Shown: one piece after another, positions 54,845-64,000 of the stretch
Numbering within the stretch: the stretch's first letter is position 1
How the letters are laid out: each line of letters opens with the position of its first letter
Assembly (NCBI GenBank): GCA_019915015.1
Contig: JAHBBC010000012.1
Span: 930,001 to 994,000, forward strand
Length of the DNA: 64,000 bases
DNA from: Auriscalpium vulgare
Lineage: Eukaryota; Basidiomycota; Agaricomycetes; Russulales; Auriscalpiaceae
Reading direction: 5' to 3'
Made by a program: the position numbers and the translations under genes
The notes under the pieces: model-generated
Told to the model about the DNA's origin: nothing
The model's database searches: none
What the model saw: only the letters and a program-made list of their open reading frames with translations

Positions 54845-55783
54845 ATGTCCAGCATCGCCCTTGCCCGAGTTTACCAACAGTCTTTTGAGACACACCCCAA
54901 TGGCACCCTCGCGCTCGCAGGCGGCGCTCTCAACGCCCTCGGAGATGTCGTGGCGCAGATGACCCAGCAGTTGGTGCGTGGAATCGTCATTGAGAGGCTG
55001 CGGTGTGCTGAGAATACGGGCGCAGACAACGTCTGAGCACGAGAAACGGCCCCAGTATGACTTGACGAGGACGCTGCGGTTCTTCGTCTTCGGCGCAGGA
55101 ATGAGTGCGTATCATCGTATACTTTGGCGAGGGCTTCTGCTTACAGCGTACCTAGGCCCGCTCATAGGCAGGTGGAACCGCTTCCTGGAGATCAAGTTCC
55201 CGCTACGGAGAGTTTCCGGGAAAGTGAGCATGGCAGCGCTGTCAAAGCGAGTCGCGTGCGATCAGCTCTTCATGTGAGCCTGTTTGTTCTCCATCCGCAC
55301 CTTTCAGAGATACTGAATGCCGTTGTAGGGCTCCAATCGGCGTACGTGTACCCCTGTCTCAACATCCGCCGCGTCGTCCTGACTCCTGCCTTATAGCTCA
55401 CGCTCTTCCTTGGATCTATGGGTGTCATGGAGGGCCGCGACGCTGCACACATCCGTGCAAAGTTCCGCGATCTATACCAGCCCGCCATTCTCGCCAACTG
55501 GAAAGTCTGGCCAGCGGCTCAAGTGCGTTCTGCCCTTGCTAACTTACGCAAGACAGCGCTAATCACCTTCCCATGCAGTTTGTAAACTTCCGCTTCATGC
55601 CCCTGCCTTACCGCGTGCCGTTCCAGCAGACATGCGGTGTGTTCTGGACGCTCTACCTCTCGCTCATTAACTCCAGGTACGTATCTATCTATTGCAGCGA
55701 AGGACAGGGTTTTAACAGGATATGACAGAGCGGATCAGCAGCATGATAAAGACGACGCCATTCGCCGCACATTAGACGGCTGA
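54845..55783 (+). CDS. Mpv17/PMP22-family membrane protein (Sym1-like)
   Basis: Small four-helix protein of inner mitochondrial or peroxisomal membranes; family members form channels and protect mitochondrial DNA or metabolism under stress. The protein starts MSSIALARVYQQSFETHP with NALGDVVAQ, then YDLTRTLRFFVFGAGMS, WNRFLEIKFPLR, DQLFMAPIG, TLFLGSMGVMEGRD, PAILANWKVWPAAQFVNFRF and YRVPFQQTCGVFWTLYLSL, all family hallmarks. Exons include 54845-54973, 55026-55104 and a 13-base exon at 55329-55341 that supplies most of MAPIG. The tail after LINSR is short, charged and ends TLDG. A clear TATA box precedes it. Confidence 0.85.
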
Positions 55784-57358
55784 AATGCATAGATGTTCCT
55801 CCAGTGGACGCGCATATACAATTCGCTTTGCGATGAGAGCATAATGTCCCGCCATATGGGATGATATCTTACACACAATATTTTGTGTTAGCTGTATAGT
55901 TTAGAATTCGAGATGCTCTTTCGAGACTTCCATGCAGTCATCGCATGCCTGAGGAGCGACCGTGCGCAGATCTTCGAAGGGGATCCGACATTGAAGCCGT
56001 GAGACTTTGTCAGGCGCGCACCTTTCTCTTCTCCCCTTCGACTGATATCCCGAGCTTGCGAAGGTTGAAGCCGTCTGCCTTACCGGGGAGACTACCGTCA
56101 AGGCCACCTCCGGGGAGAGCTCCCAGTACCCTTTTGCCCAGTCTAGCAACGGCTTGAGAAGGCGGATGCTAGCATCGACACAAGGCTGCCTGTAGGGCCG
56201 TAGGATATGGAATTGGAGGTACGCCGTTGTCTGGAGTCGGTGCGCACACATGATAATCCATAAATAAATACCAGCTGAAAAGCGACAGCACCCGCCGATA
56301 ATCCAGGATAGCAAGATACTTTGAACGAACTGTTTACTTGCTCTCCATCCTCATTGAAGTTTGTATCAAATCGTTTCGCAACAAGTTCCGTGACGACATC
56401 CCCACATCCCCACAGCCTAACAGGCTCTAGCTCTAGCTCGCAACAGTATGTCGAACCTGTTGATTTTGAGATTTTGACCCCGAATGCGGTCCAGCACACC
56501 TTGCGAGCCAGTGAGACACCACCAAACGATGCCATAGCGGTTTGATTCTAGCCGCTGTACCCTAGTGCCGATGTATAAGAAGTTAAGAACGAGACATTCA
56601 TGACTGAATTAACTGGTGTTCGATTGATGACCGGACTCCGATGTCAGCCTGAGCGTGTGGTTCCGGACTCGGGATCCGCCTCCTAGAATATTTCTGAACA
56701 GCGGACTCAGGCTGACGATGACTCCTGCGGGACGCTCATCGAGACTTCGTGGGTGCCCATTTGGTGAGCACATTCTGCGAGCTTATAGGAATTGTAGGTT
56801 CCCGATCATGGCGTCGGGAATTGGCGGTATGCCAGAACGTGCTGATCGCCGTTGGCAGACTATGTTCGAGTTGCACTTCTAGTGCCACGCTGCCGTGACT
56901 CCGGTGCGATTTTGCACCAGATATAGAGCCCGTCAAGCAAATTGACGATAGGGAGAGCCGTTCTTCGGTAAGTATGCTCCGTTAACGAGATCCCTCGTGC
57001 GCCATGTCTAGACGCACGTCCCAGGATCGACAAAGGCCTTACATGGTCGACTCAGATAGGGAGCTCGAGAACCACTTGAAGTGCGAAGGATCAACATATA
57101 TTCCGGCTTGCGCTTGCTTGGGCAAGTCTGGTGCCGCTTGTTCTCCTTGGGCGCTCGCAAGATCACCGTCGCCCACACGGTGCGGGACCTCCTTAAATCC
57201 TTGTTCGAGCGTTCTCGCGCATATCAAGTACGACCTCACGCCCACATTCCGCCCAACCGCGTCGCCTTCCTCTATAATCAGCACCGCAAGAATGCAGTCT
57301 GTGATCAGGCCCCCAGCTCTCCCCGACGGCGTCGTACCGTACTATTATACGCGCAACC
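55784..57358. other. Intergenic, 55.8-57.4 kb
   Basis: About 1.6 kb with short overlapping frames on both strands (for example 55901-56314 minus) but no motif, no convincing splice chain and no known family. A short inverted match (AGCCTGAGCG near 56648 and CTCAGGCTGA near 56706) could form a hairpin. Confidence 0.4.
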
Positions 57359-58075
57359 ATGAGTGCGATTTTTGAAGCCTGGTGAGTGCGCTATTACTCA
57401 TAGTCGTCTCTGCAGTTGGGAGGAATGGAGCGGCCCCAAGCAATGCGAAGTCAGAACGTACAAAGAACGTACTTTGACCTGTGCGTATTTCGCTCGTCTT
57501 CTTCCTTCGCTGACGTACGGATAGTTGTTTTCAGTGGCGAAGTGCACCGGCCTTCCGAACTCATACTTCTTCAGAGGGTTCCATGTCATCATCCGGGTCA
57601 ATGACGGGCGAGCTGCAAAGTCGAAGAGCCGCAAAGACGCTGTCTGGGGCGGCTGCTGGAGAATGTACGTGGTTCTTCCCTTCGAAGACGCAAGCCTAGG
57701 AATTCATAAAAGCCCTCAGCAAGCATACCAACGAAGAGTCACCAGCAGTGAAGTTTGAAGTATGGGTAGACCGAGTCCTCAAGAAAAAGAAACGCATTGC
57801 GGAGATTTCTGTTTCTTTTGCAGACCTGTTGCAGCGGGGACAAGGTCAGTGTGCTTTCATTACATTGTTGCTCCCAAGAGACCGAGGACCCCACAGAGCC
57901 TCTCACCCTCCAGGTTGCATATCCTTCGGAGAGTGTGGGCTCCACCTGCCTGCTCTATGTGGCCGCCGAAGAGAGATATATGGTGACATATAATGCGGTA
58001 ACCAACGCGCGACAACTCGGTATGGCACGATGGATGAGCGAGTTACAGACCCATTCAGCGGAGGGCGGAGCATAG
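57359..58075 (+). CDS. Possible C2-type or signalling protein, uncertain
   Basis: Pieces joinable in phase at the start: MSAIFEA, then WEEWSGPKQCEVRTYKERTL, then AKCTGLPNSYFFRGFHVIIR-VNDGRAAKSKS. This begins like a C2 domain (a CTGLP loop followed by VIIRVNDG). Later exons read VKFEVWVDRVLKKKKRIAEI and SVSFADLLQRG, then LTLQVAYPSESVGSTCLLYV and AAEERYMV. One junction near 57665 could not be placed in phase. I cannot name the family with confidence, and the 3' end is provisional. Confidence 0.38.
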
Positions 58076-58768
58076 TGAGATATGTCGATTCATTGCGAAA
58101 GATATGCCATTGCGTCGGAGAGAGCGCCATCGGATGTACATACTCCCCGTCGGCATCTGGACGACATGAGTGCACTGGCGGCGCAGCGAGGCGGGCTATC
58201 ACAGTACTTGTTCTCGATGTCGTGCAACGAGAGCCCAAGGGCATCGCGGTAGAGGCCGAGTGTGGAGCACGACGTGTACGTTGGAGATCTGGAAGGGGTG
58301 TGCGATGTGCACGTTCTTCGTGCGGGACTGGATCATCAGCTTCTTCGCAAGGCGGCGGTACAAGCGCAAAAAGAGGGATCGAGTGCCAGTGAGGCCTTGA
58401 GGTGGCGCATCGTCTGGTTCCAATGTGCTTGATATGCGCACATCCTCCCTACACACGAGTCAATGCAACATCGGAGGACAGGTGCGATCGCGGGCACTCA
58501 CATCTTTGCGAGCGAGATACGGTTATCCGTCCCAAAGGAAGATGCGCGCGCCGCGCACAGCAGCGCGTGGCGTATTTTCCAGGTCGCACACCTGTTGTCG
58601 ACGTCTGTGAGGTCATCTATATGCCTGCCATCACAGTATGTCCAAGAGAAGGGAAGGCTGGAAATGGGGTCTCCGCTAGCACGATGTTCGTCGACATGGC
58701 TGGGAGGCGTCTGGGATGAAGAGATGAAAGAAAGCGCGCTGAGCCAAGGGCGGCTCACGTGCGTCACG
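58076..58768. other. Intergenic upstream of PalC
   Basis: No gene is supportable; holds the PalC promoter. Confidence 0.4.
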
Positions 58769-60341
58769 ATGAGCATCTTCGCTTTCGAACTGCCAACGAC
58801 CGGATCGCTTTCTTTCGCGGACTATTTCGATAATGGCCCCCACTCCTACACCGCTCAACTGTCAGAGGCGACTCAGGCTCGAGCCAACCTACGCGCGTTG
58901 TTGAAGGAAAGCAAGCACGTCGACGGGGACAAGGACTATCTCAGGTTGGTCAAGGTATGCGGAACTCCTCCTGCGAGCGTGCCCACATTTTACGCGATGG
59001 CGGACAGACTCTGGAAGAATATCTTCCGTATCTGTACTCGATAATCAACTGTGTCGCGAGCGGCGATCTCATCCAGAAGAGCGAACCTGGTACGTCCGAT
59101 TGCGCTCCCAGGGTGCCGGGCGATATTTCTCGTCTTTTCTTCATGAAAGACATATCTGATGGCTGGCTATAGTGTTCTCTTGGCGCACAACCCTATCCGC
59201 ACACATATTCTCCGCCTCACCACGCCTCTCCCTGCCGTCGTTGCCAGCCGAGTTGACGTTTTCACTGCATACATTGGCCTTCGCTTTGTCCAACCTCGCC
59301 CGCCACACTGTATTTGCTCTCGGCTCGTACGAGCATGAGCGGGGCCTATCAGAAGCGGAACGGGTCGCGAAGGACGAGCGGCTGGCGTTCGCGGTTTCGC
59401 TCCTGTGTCGCGCGAGCGGGCTTTGGGCGCACGTCGGCGAAGGAGTGTTGGCGGATGCAGAGCGCAACGAGAAGTGGATGCAAGGCGTCGAGCGGCCCCC
59501 GGAAGTCCGGAAGGACGTCGCTTTGGCACTGTCCAAGTGAGTCTATATCTACTGGCTGTGGGGTGCGAGGCTCACGTCTTGAAGGCTAGCCCTGTCCGCC
59601 GCACAAGCCCTCGCGATCAGGAAGCTGCTCACGAAGTCCGCGTACGACACAACCGTCTCCCCTGGGCCGCCTCTGCCGAAGTCGCACCCATCCCCGGCCC
59701 TCCTCGCCAAGCTGCACCTCGAGGCCGCCGCGCTGTGCGGCTCCGCGCACGCACTTCTCACGCCCTCGAGCTCCGCGCAGTCGGAGGTTATCCAGCCGCT
59801 GCGGCAGTTCTCCGCCGGCGGGGCCGCCGTGCACCTCGCGCTGGCGCACAAGTGGTTGGGCGTAGCCGCGAGCGGGGGCGAGGCGGTCGGCTACCTCGCA
59901 TGGGCGAAGAGCGAGCTGGAGGACCAGAAGGACGGCGGTGGGAGGAAGAGCGGTGGCAAAGATGAAGGGAAGGAGGGGAGGAAGGGCCGGCGCGATCGGG
60001 TGCTGGAGGAGCTGAACAGCGTCACGGAGTTCTTGAGGCACTACAAGAAACTCAATGACACCGTGCGTCTCATATATGTCATTCTCGTTCTGAAATGCAT
60101 CTGATTTTTCTTTCAGCTGTCTTTCCAGCCTGTGCCGTCGCAGGCGGAGCTGCAAGCACGCGTACCGGCAGGGCGAATGGCTGTGGCTGTAAAGCCGTTC
60201 GAGAAATCTGCACCCGCATTTGGACCCGGGTCAGTCGAGTACGTCCGGAGGCAAGTAGAGGAAATCGTGGTTAGAGATGAATCAGAGGGTCCTTCTGGTC
60301 ACGGCGCAGGTTCGTATGCCGGTGCAGGTTCATATTTCTGA
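58769..60341 (+). CDS. pH-response regulator PalC (BRO1-like domain)
   Basis: Component of the ambient-pH (Rim/Pal) signalling route that links plasma-membrane sensors to ESCRT-III at alkaline pH. Five exons (58769-58954, 59008-59089, 59173-59536, 59585-60062, 60117-60341) join in frame to 444 residues. PalC-typical blocks: LPTTGSLSFADYF, YTAQLSEATQARANLRALLK, DYLRLVK, EEYLPYLYSIINC, VFSWRTTLSAHIF, AKDERLAFAVSLLCRASGLW, ALSAAQALAIRKLLTKSAYD, PGPPLPKSHPSPALLAKLHL and AVHLALAHKWLGVAASGGEA with VGYLAWAKSEL. A Lys/Gly/Glu-rich insert follows, then VPAGRMAVAVKPFEKSAPAF. The start is the first Met of the conserved N-terminus. Confidence 0.86.
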
Positions 60342-60624
60342 CGAAATATAATAAATATCTCGCGAGGGTGTTGTACTAAAATATAATCTTCATGTATCAA
60401 CTTTTCTCGTCTGTCTTCTCCGTTGCCGACCTTGTAGTGAAGGTTGTTTCGCCACCAGCTCGTCTCTAGTAAATACAGATAATTGCGCGCAACGTAACAT
60501 TGCAACGATCGCGGACGCATGCGCAGGCTGCCGCGCGCGGGTCCTTTCCTTTGCACGCATAACACCCATGTCATAGAAGCGCCTTGATCTTGTTTTATTT
60601 CCTGATGCATCCCTTTGGCGCCAC
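60342..60624. other. Short intergenic interval after PalC
   Basis: PalC 3' end and promoter of the next gene. Nothing else seen. Confidence 0.4.
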
Positions 60625-62619
60625 ATGAAGGCGTTCGCCACAATCGTTCTCGTCTGGCTTCCGGCTCTGGTGTGCGCTCTCGAGCTTAGTGCCGCCGACC
60701 ACCGCCAGCTGCAACAACCTCTTGCACCTACTACAAAAGCTATCTTCACCCCCGGTCTCGTGAAGGCGATTCAGCGGGTGCTAGATGCACACGACGTCCC
60801 CGGGCTGAGTGTTGGCGTAGTTCGCTCGGACGGCGTAGCAGAGTACGGAGGTTGGGGTGTCCGCAGTGAAGACGGTGAGGGGATGACGAGCGATGTGAGT
60901 GGTGCTGCTTTAGCCTTGACTACCAACTCAACAAAGCGGCGCAGACCTTGTTCGACATAGGGTCCTGCTCGAAAGCCTTCCTGGCTGCGGCTGTTGGCAT
61001 CCTAATCGACGACTACGCGCATGGGCGGAACAGTACCCCGCTCCCCGCGTCCCTCGAGAAGATCGACTGGGATACGAAGCTTCAGGATCTGCTGCCTGGA
61101 GAATGGGAACTTATGGACCACTGGGCCCACGAGAAGGCTGATATCGTGGACATCCTGACCCACGTGTCGGGCCTTCCAAGGTGCTTCAATATCTGCCTTC
61201 ATGACTAGGACAAGAGCTGATCTACGCGGGTAGACATGACTTCGCGTACAGCCCATCCGATACTCCAGCCAGCATGACTCGAAGGCTGCGCTTCTTGCGA
61301 CCGGCATTTGAGCTGCGGCAGCAGTGGTCCTACAACAACATAGTATGGGAGTTTGTTTCTCAGAGTCCCTGTCTATCTAACCGTCATCCTCTCGTAGATG
61401 TTTATGGTGGGCGCCCACATCATCACAATGTATGCGGGCTCGTACACCGAGTTCGTCGAGGACCGTATCTTCAAGCCGCTCGGGATGAGATCGACGACTT
61501 ATTCACCGAAGGAGGCGCAAAATTCTGGTAGGGTCACGCAGACGTGGACGTCGTTCGGACGCAGGATTCCTGGACTGTATCCTGAGGAGCAGGTTGAGTT
61601 GATGGCCGGACCCGGAGGCATTATCTCCAATGTCGAAGACATGGTAAGTGCCTGAGCTCAGGCCGACTGCCATGTAACTAAAACAGTCTTCTTCGTCGTC
61701 AGAGCAAATGGGTTCGCACAGTCCTGAACGGTGGTGTAGACCCACGTTCGAACTTTACAGTGATCCCGCCATCTGCCTTTGAGAAGATAACCACCGCGCA
61801 CTCTGTGATGATCGGGACTCCGACGCCACCTCTCTACGGCTTTCTGGGCTATGGTCTAGGGTGGATGCGTAGTACATTTGCGGGACATGACGTGCGTACA
61901 TTCACAAACTCATGAAGCCATTCACCTTAGCGGTCGAACAGATGCTACATCACTCCGGATCCCTTCATGGATTCTCTGCCTTTGTGGTGGCAGCTCTCGC
62001 AGACGGCATCGGGATTGTCGTTTTAGCAAACGCGGATGGCAAACTTCTAGCCATCGAAGCTGTTTCTCACCTCGTCGCTAGAGCGATCTTTGGTGGCGAC
62101 TCTCTCGGGCTTTTCCCTCTCATGCTCTCGACCGATGCGCTCGAGCCACAGAAATCCCAGAGACCGGAGGAATGCGCTGATATGCCACCATTCGACTTCA
62201 CCGGCACGTACCACAACGATGGGTATGGCACCATGGCGCTTTGCAACTTCTCCAGCACTTCGAACTTCTGCAGCGGCGTCTTGACCGATTTCGCGCATTT
62301 CGGTGGCGCTTCGCCTTGTGATCAAGCGCACGCACTATATGCTGTCTTTCCGAGGATGCGGACCACACACATACGCTTTGTTCATGTCGAAAACACGCGG
62401 TTCGACATGGAGCCTACGTATCTGTTTCCAGATGGATATGGCCGCAACACCACCCCGTTTGAAGTCATAATCACCGAAGCCCAAGCGACGTTTGTGGTGG
62501 AGCACGCAGAAATCGTCGGGTTTGGCTTGAGCGGGACGGTATTCGAGGGACCCACGATGAGGGAGAAGGAGGGTGGCCCCATTGAATATACTGCTGAGGC
62601 GTGGTTTGCGAAGACTTAG
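60625..62619 (+). CDS. Secreted beta-lactamase-fold serine hydrolase
   Basis: Six exons (60625-60894, 60945-61180, 61234-61342, 61398-61643, 61703-61891, 61942-62619) join in frame to 575 residues. The N-terminus MKAFATIVLVWLPALVCA is a clean signal peptide. The penicillin-binding/beta-lactamase clan motifs are present: SCSK (Ser-x-x-Lys) after LFDIG, and Tyr-Asn-Asn in WSYNNI. HHSGSLHGFSA fits the third, HxG-type motif. GGIISNVEDMSKWV and FLGYGLGW are typical of class-C-like esterases. Several Asn-x-Thr/Ser sites follow. Such fungal proteins are usually esterases or peptidases, not drug-resistance factors. The C-terminal third (from about PPFDFTGTYHN) resembles the lipocalin-like extension of this clan. 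Confidence 0.83.
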
Positions 62620-62975
62620 AGTGGGCACTATCTATCTGCAGCGTGTACCAGCAGGGTTTTGCCTCCCATACGAATGTATGTATTCATGGCGCGAGCTGAA
62701 CTGAAGTTCGTCTTGCCCGCGCCGCTTGAAAGATATCGAACTGCACCTTGCGCATCCACGGACAAGAGCGTAGCTATGCCAGAAAACCGCGATGAGCGAG
62801 TGCTAGTCAGGGAGATCGATAAGCAGAAGCATAGGCAGCGTCGACAAGCAGTCGCGATATATTGCAATATTGTAGCTAATCACAGCGATGAGAGAGGGAG
62901 GAGAGACAGGCATTTTCAGAGTCCGAAGAGCTCTGAGTCGCCTCAGTCCGAGTCGCCAATCCGTCATGCATCAAT
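62620..62975. other. Intergenic before the right-edge gene
   Basis: 3' flank of the serine hydrolase and promoter of the next gene. No other feature seen. Confidence 0.4.
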
Positions 62976-64000
62976 ATGTCCGAGTCGGTGTCTACTGCGA
63001 GCGACATTCTCGCTGCTATTTCTCCATGCCTACCCGTGCCGTACCGTGCCCTTCCACACATTTCCCAGGATAATGGCAAGAGAAGAGAGACCCTGGACGA
63101 CTGGAAGAAGAGCCTTCGCCAGAGACGATTCCTGGACTCCATCGCTGTCATCTGCGCCTACAAGCCCCATTGCGCCGGTTTCGCTCTGGCACTAGAACGC
63201 TCATCAAACATTGGTCTATACATCGCCACGAATCACACACCCACCGACGAGCTGCGAGGCCATGTCGAGAATTACAACACCCTTGTGCGAGCTATAGCCC
63301 GCGCAGCGGCAGGCACCCAGCTCGCGGATTCAAAAGCTCTCCCTGCAGACGCTCAATGTGATCCCAAGAGAAATTTCATTCTGTAGGCGTATCGCGCATG
63401 TCTTCCGAGGCTCAAGCACAATCTCGAGAAGCCGCGGACCAAGTGGCTCATCAAGACAATGGGGGACAAACTCGAAGCGGTGCGGGCGCAGGGGAAGATG
63501 GATGGGGCGGCCATATCCAATCTGCAGATGGTGCACGATTGAAGATCTCGAGTATATCGCCAATTTCGTCGATCCTTACCGTGACGAGGACCCAGACGAT
63601 GAATCGCTCTACACTTTGCACGTCATCTGCAAAGGGTCCTCATTGAAGTTGGACCAGGGACGTCCGGATTCAGACACGAAGGAGCAGGAGGATCGTTTCA
63701 TTGACTACCTCCCATGCGCGTAACACACATTTCTCGCTTGCTGCTCATACTCCCCGATATACAGGGTTCGACGATCTCTCTGCTAGAGAAGTCTTCGAAA
63801 AGATAACCATCCTTGCTAACTCTGTCCACAATATCATCAAGAGCGCGGTGTCCACCTCTCTGCGGCAATCTTTGCAGACTCCTTGGTGCATCATCTGGAT
63901 CCCGCCTGCGGAGCCCAAGTCTTTCCGCGCGAACAAGGCGGGTCTCTCAGAGAAGGTGCATCAGGCGATGGAGACCGGTGGCGAAGTCACTCGGGATGGA
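62976..64000 (+). CDS. Hypothetical protein, partial at right edge
   Basis: Not recognised. Starts MSESVSTASDILAAISPCL and reads DDWKKSLRQRRFLDSIAVIC, then CAGFALALERSSNIGLYIA to KRNFIL, where a GTAGGC donor follows and a short intron leads to KHNLEKPRTKWLIKTM and AISNLQMVH. The next clearly coding stretch (IEDLEYIANFVDPYRDEDPD, YTLHVICKGSSLKLDQGRP) is one base out of frame, and no intron fits, so there is either a 1-base insertion near 63540 or a sequencing error. A further exon (FDDLSAREVFEKITILANSV, then SLQTPWCIIWIPPAEPKSF) reaches the window end. Confidence 0.5.

Noticed and set aside
1..64000. tRNA, rRNA, CRISPR arrays and complete transposons
   Set aside because: None seen on reading: no cloverleaf-like genes, no regular spacer repeats, and no transposase or reverse transcriptase motifs. 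A covariance-model search and a repeat search would settle it.

Overview
The window looks like nuclear DNA of a GC-rich Agaricomycete (mushroom or bracket-fungus type basidiomycete). Nearly every recognisable protein is split by short GT-AG introns of about 45-70 bases, genes are tightly packed on both strands, and several proteins are fungal types: the Tim21, Vma7, PalC, Blm10, Sgf11 and Pom33/TMEM33 families and an F-box protein with basidiomycete-style spacing. I see no rRNA, tRNA, CRISPR array, operon or bacterial feature. All gene models were spliced by eye, so single-exon edges may move.

Left part (1-20 kb), housekeeping: choline/ethanolamine kinase (+), a TIS11-type tandem CCCH zinc-finger protein (-), a gene-poor gap of about 2.8 kb, the giant proteasome activator Blm10/PA200 (-), mitochondrial Tim21 (+), and V-ATPase subunit F/Vma7 (-).

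Middle part (20-44 kb): an F-box protein (-), a 158-residue orphan (+), an intact paralogue of peptidyl-tRNA hydrolase 2 (+), small membrane proteins, a Golgi UPF0658-type membrane protein (+), the SAGA subunit Sgf11 (-), a four-CBS plus PB1 protein with a tail anchor (-), a decayed third Pth2 copy (+), the first locus of an undescribed repeat family (-), a P-loop-like orphan (-), TMEM33/Pom33 (+), the Has1/DDX18 helicase (-), and divergently from it the main Pth2 gene (+).

Right part (44-64 kb): a second repeat-family locus, apparently broken, a GH15 glycosidase cut into many tiny exons (-), two near-identical histidine-phosphatase genes created by a 2-kb segmental duplication that also copied the GH15 5' end, a third repeat-family fragment at the duplication junction, an Mpv17/PMP22 protein (+), a possible C2-type gene, PalC of the ambient-pH pathway (+), a secreted beta-lactamase-fold serine hydrolase (+), and a partial orphan at the right edge.

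Two themes stand out. First, microexons: coding exons of 6 to 21 bases occur in Pth2 (both paralogues), Blm10, the CCCH protein, TMEM33, Mpv17 and especially GH15, where six of eight neighbouring exons are 18 bases or shorter. Blm10's proteasome-binding C-terminal tail is split so that the last coding exon is 8 bases. Second, an unrecognised repeat-module family with MGN-type N-termini occurs at three loci beside duplicated fragments of Pth2 and GH15, marking 33-54 kb as a rearrangement-prone stretch.
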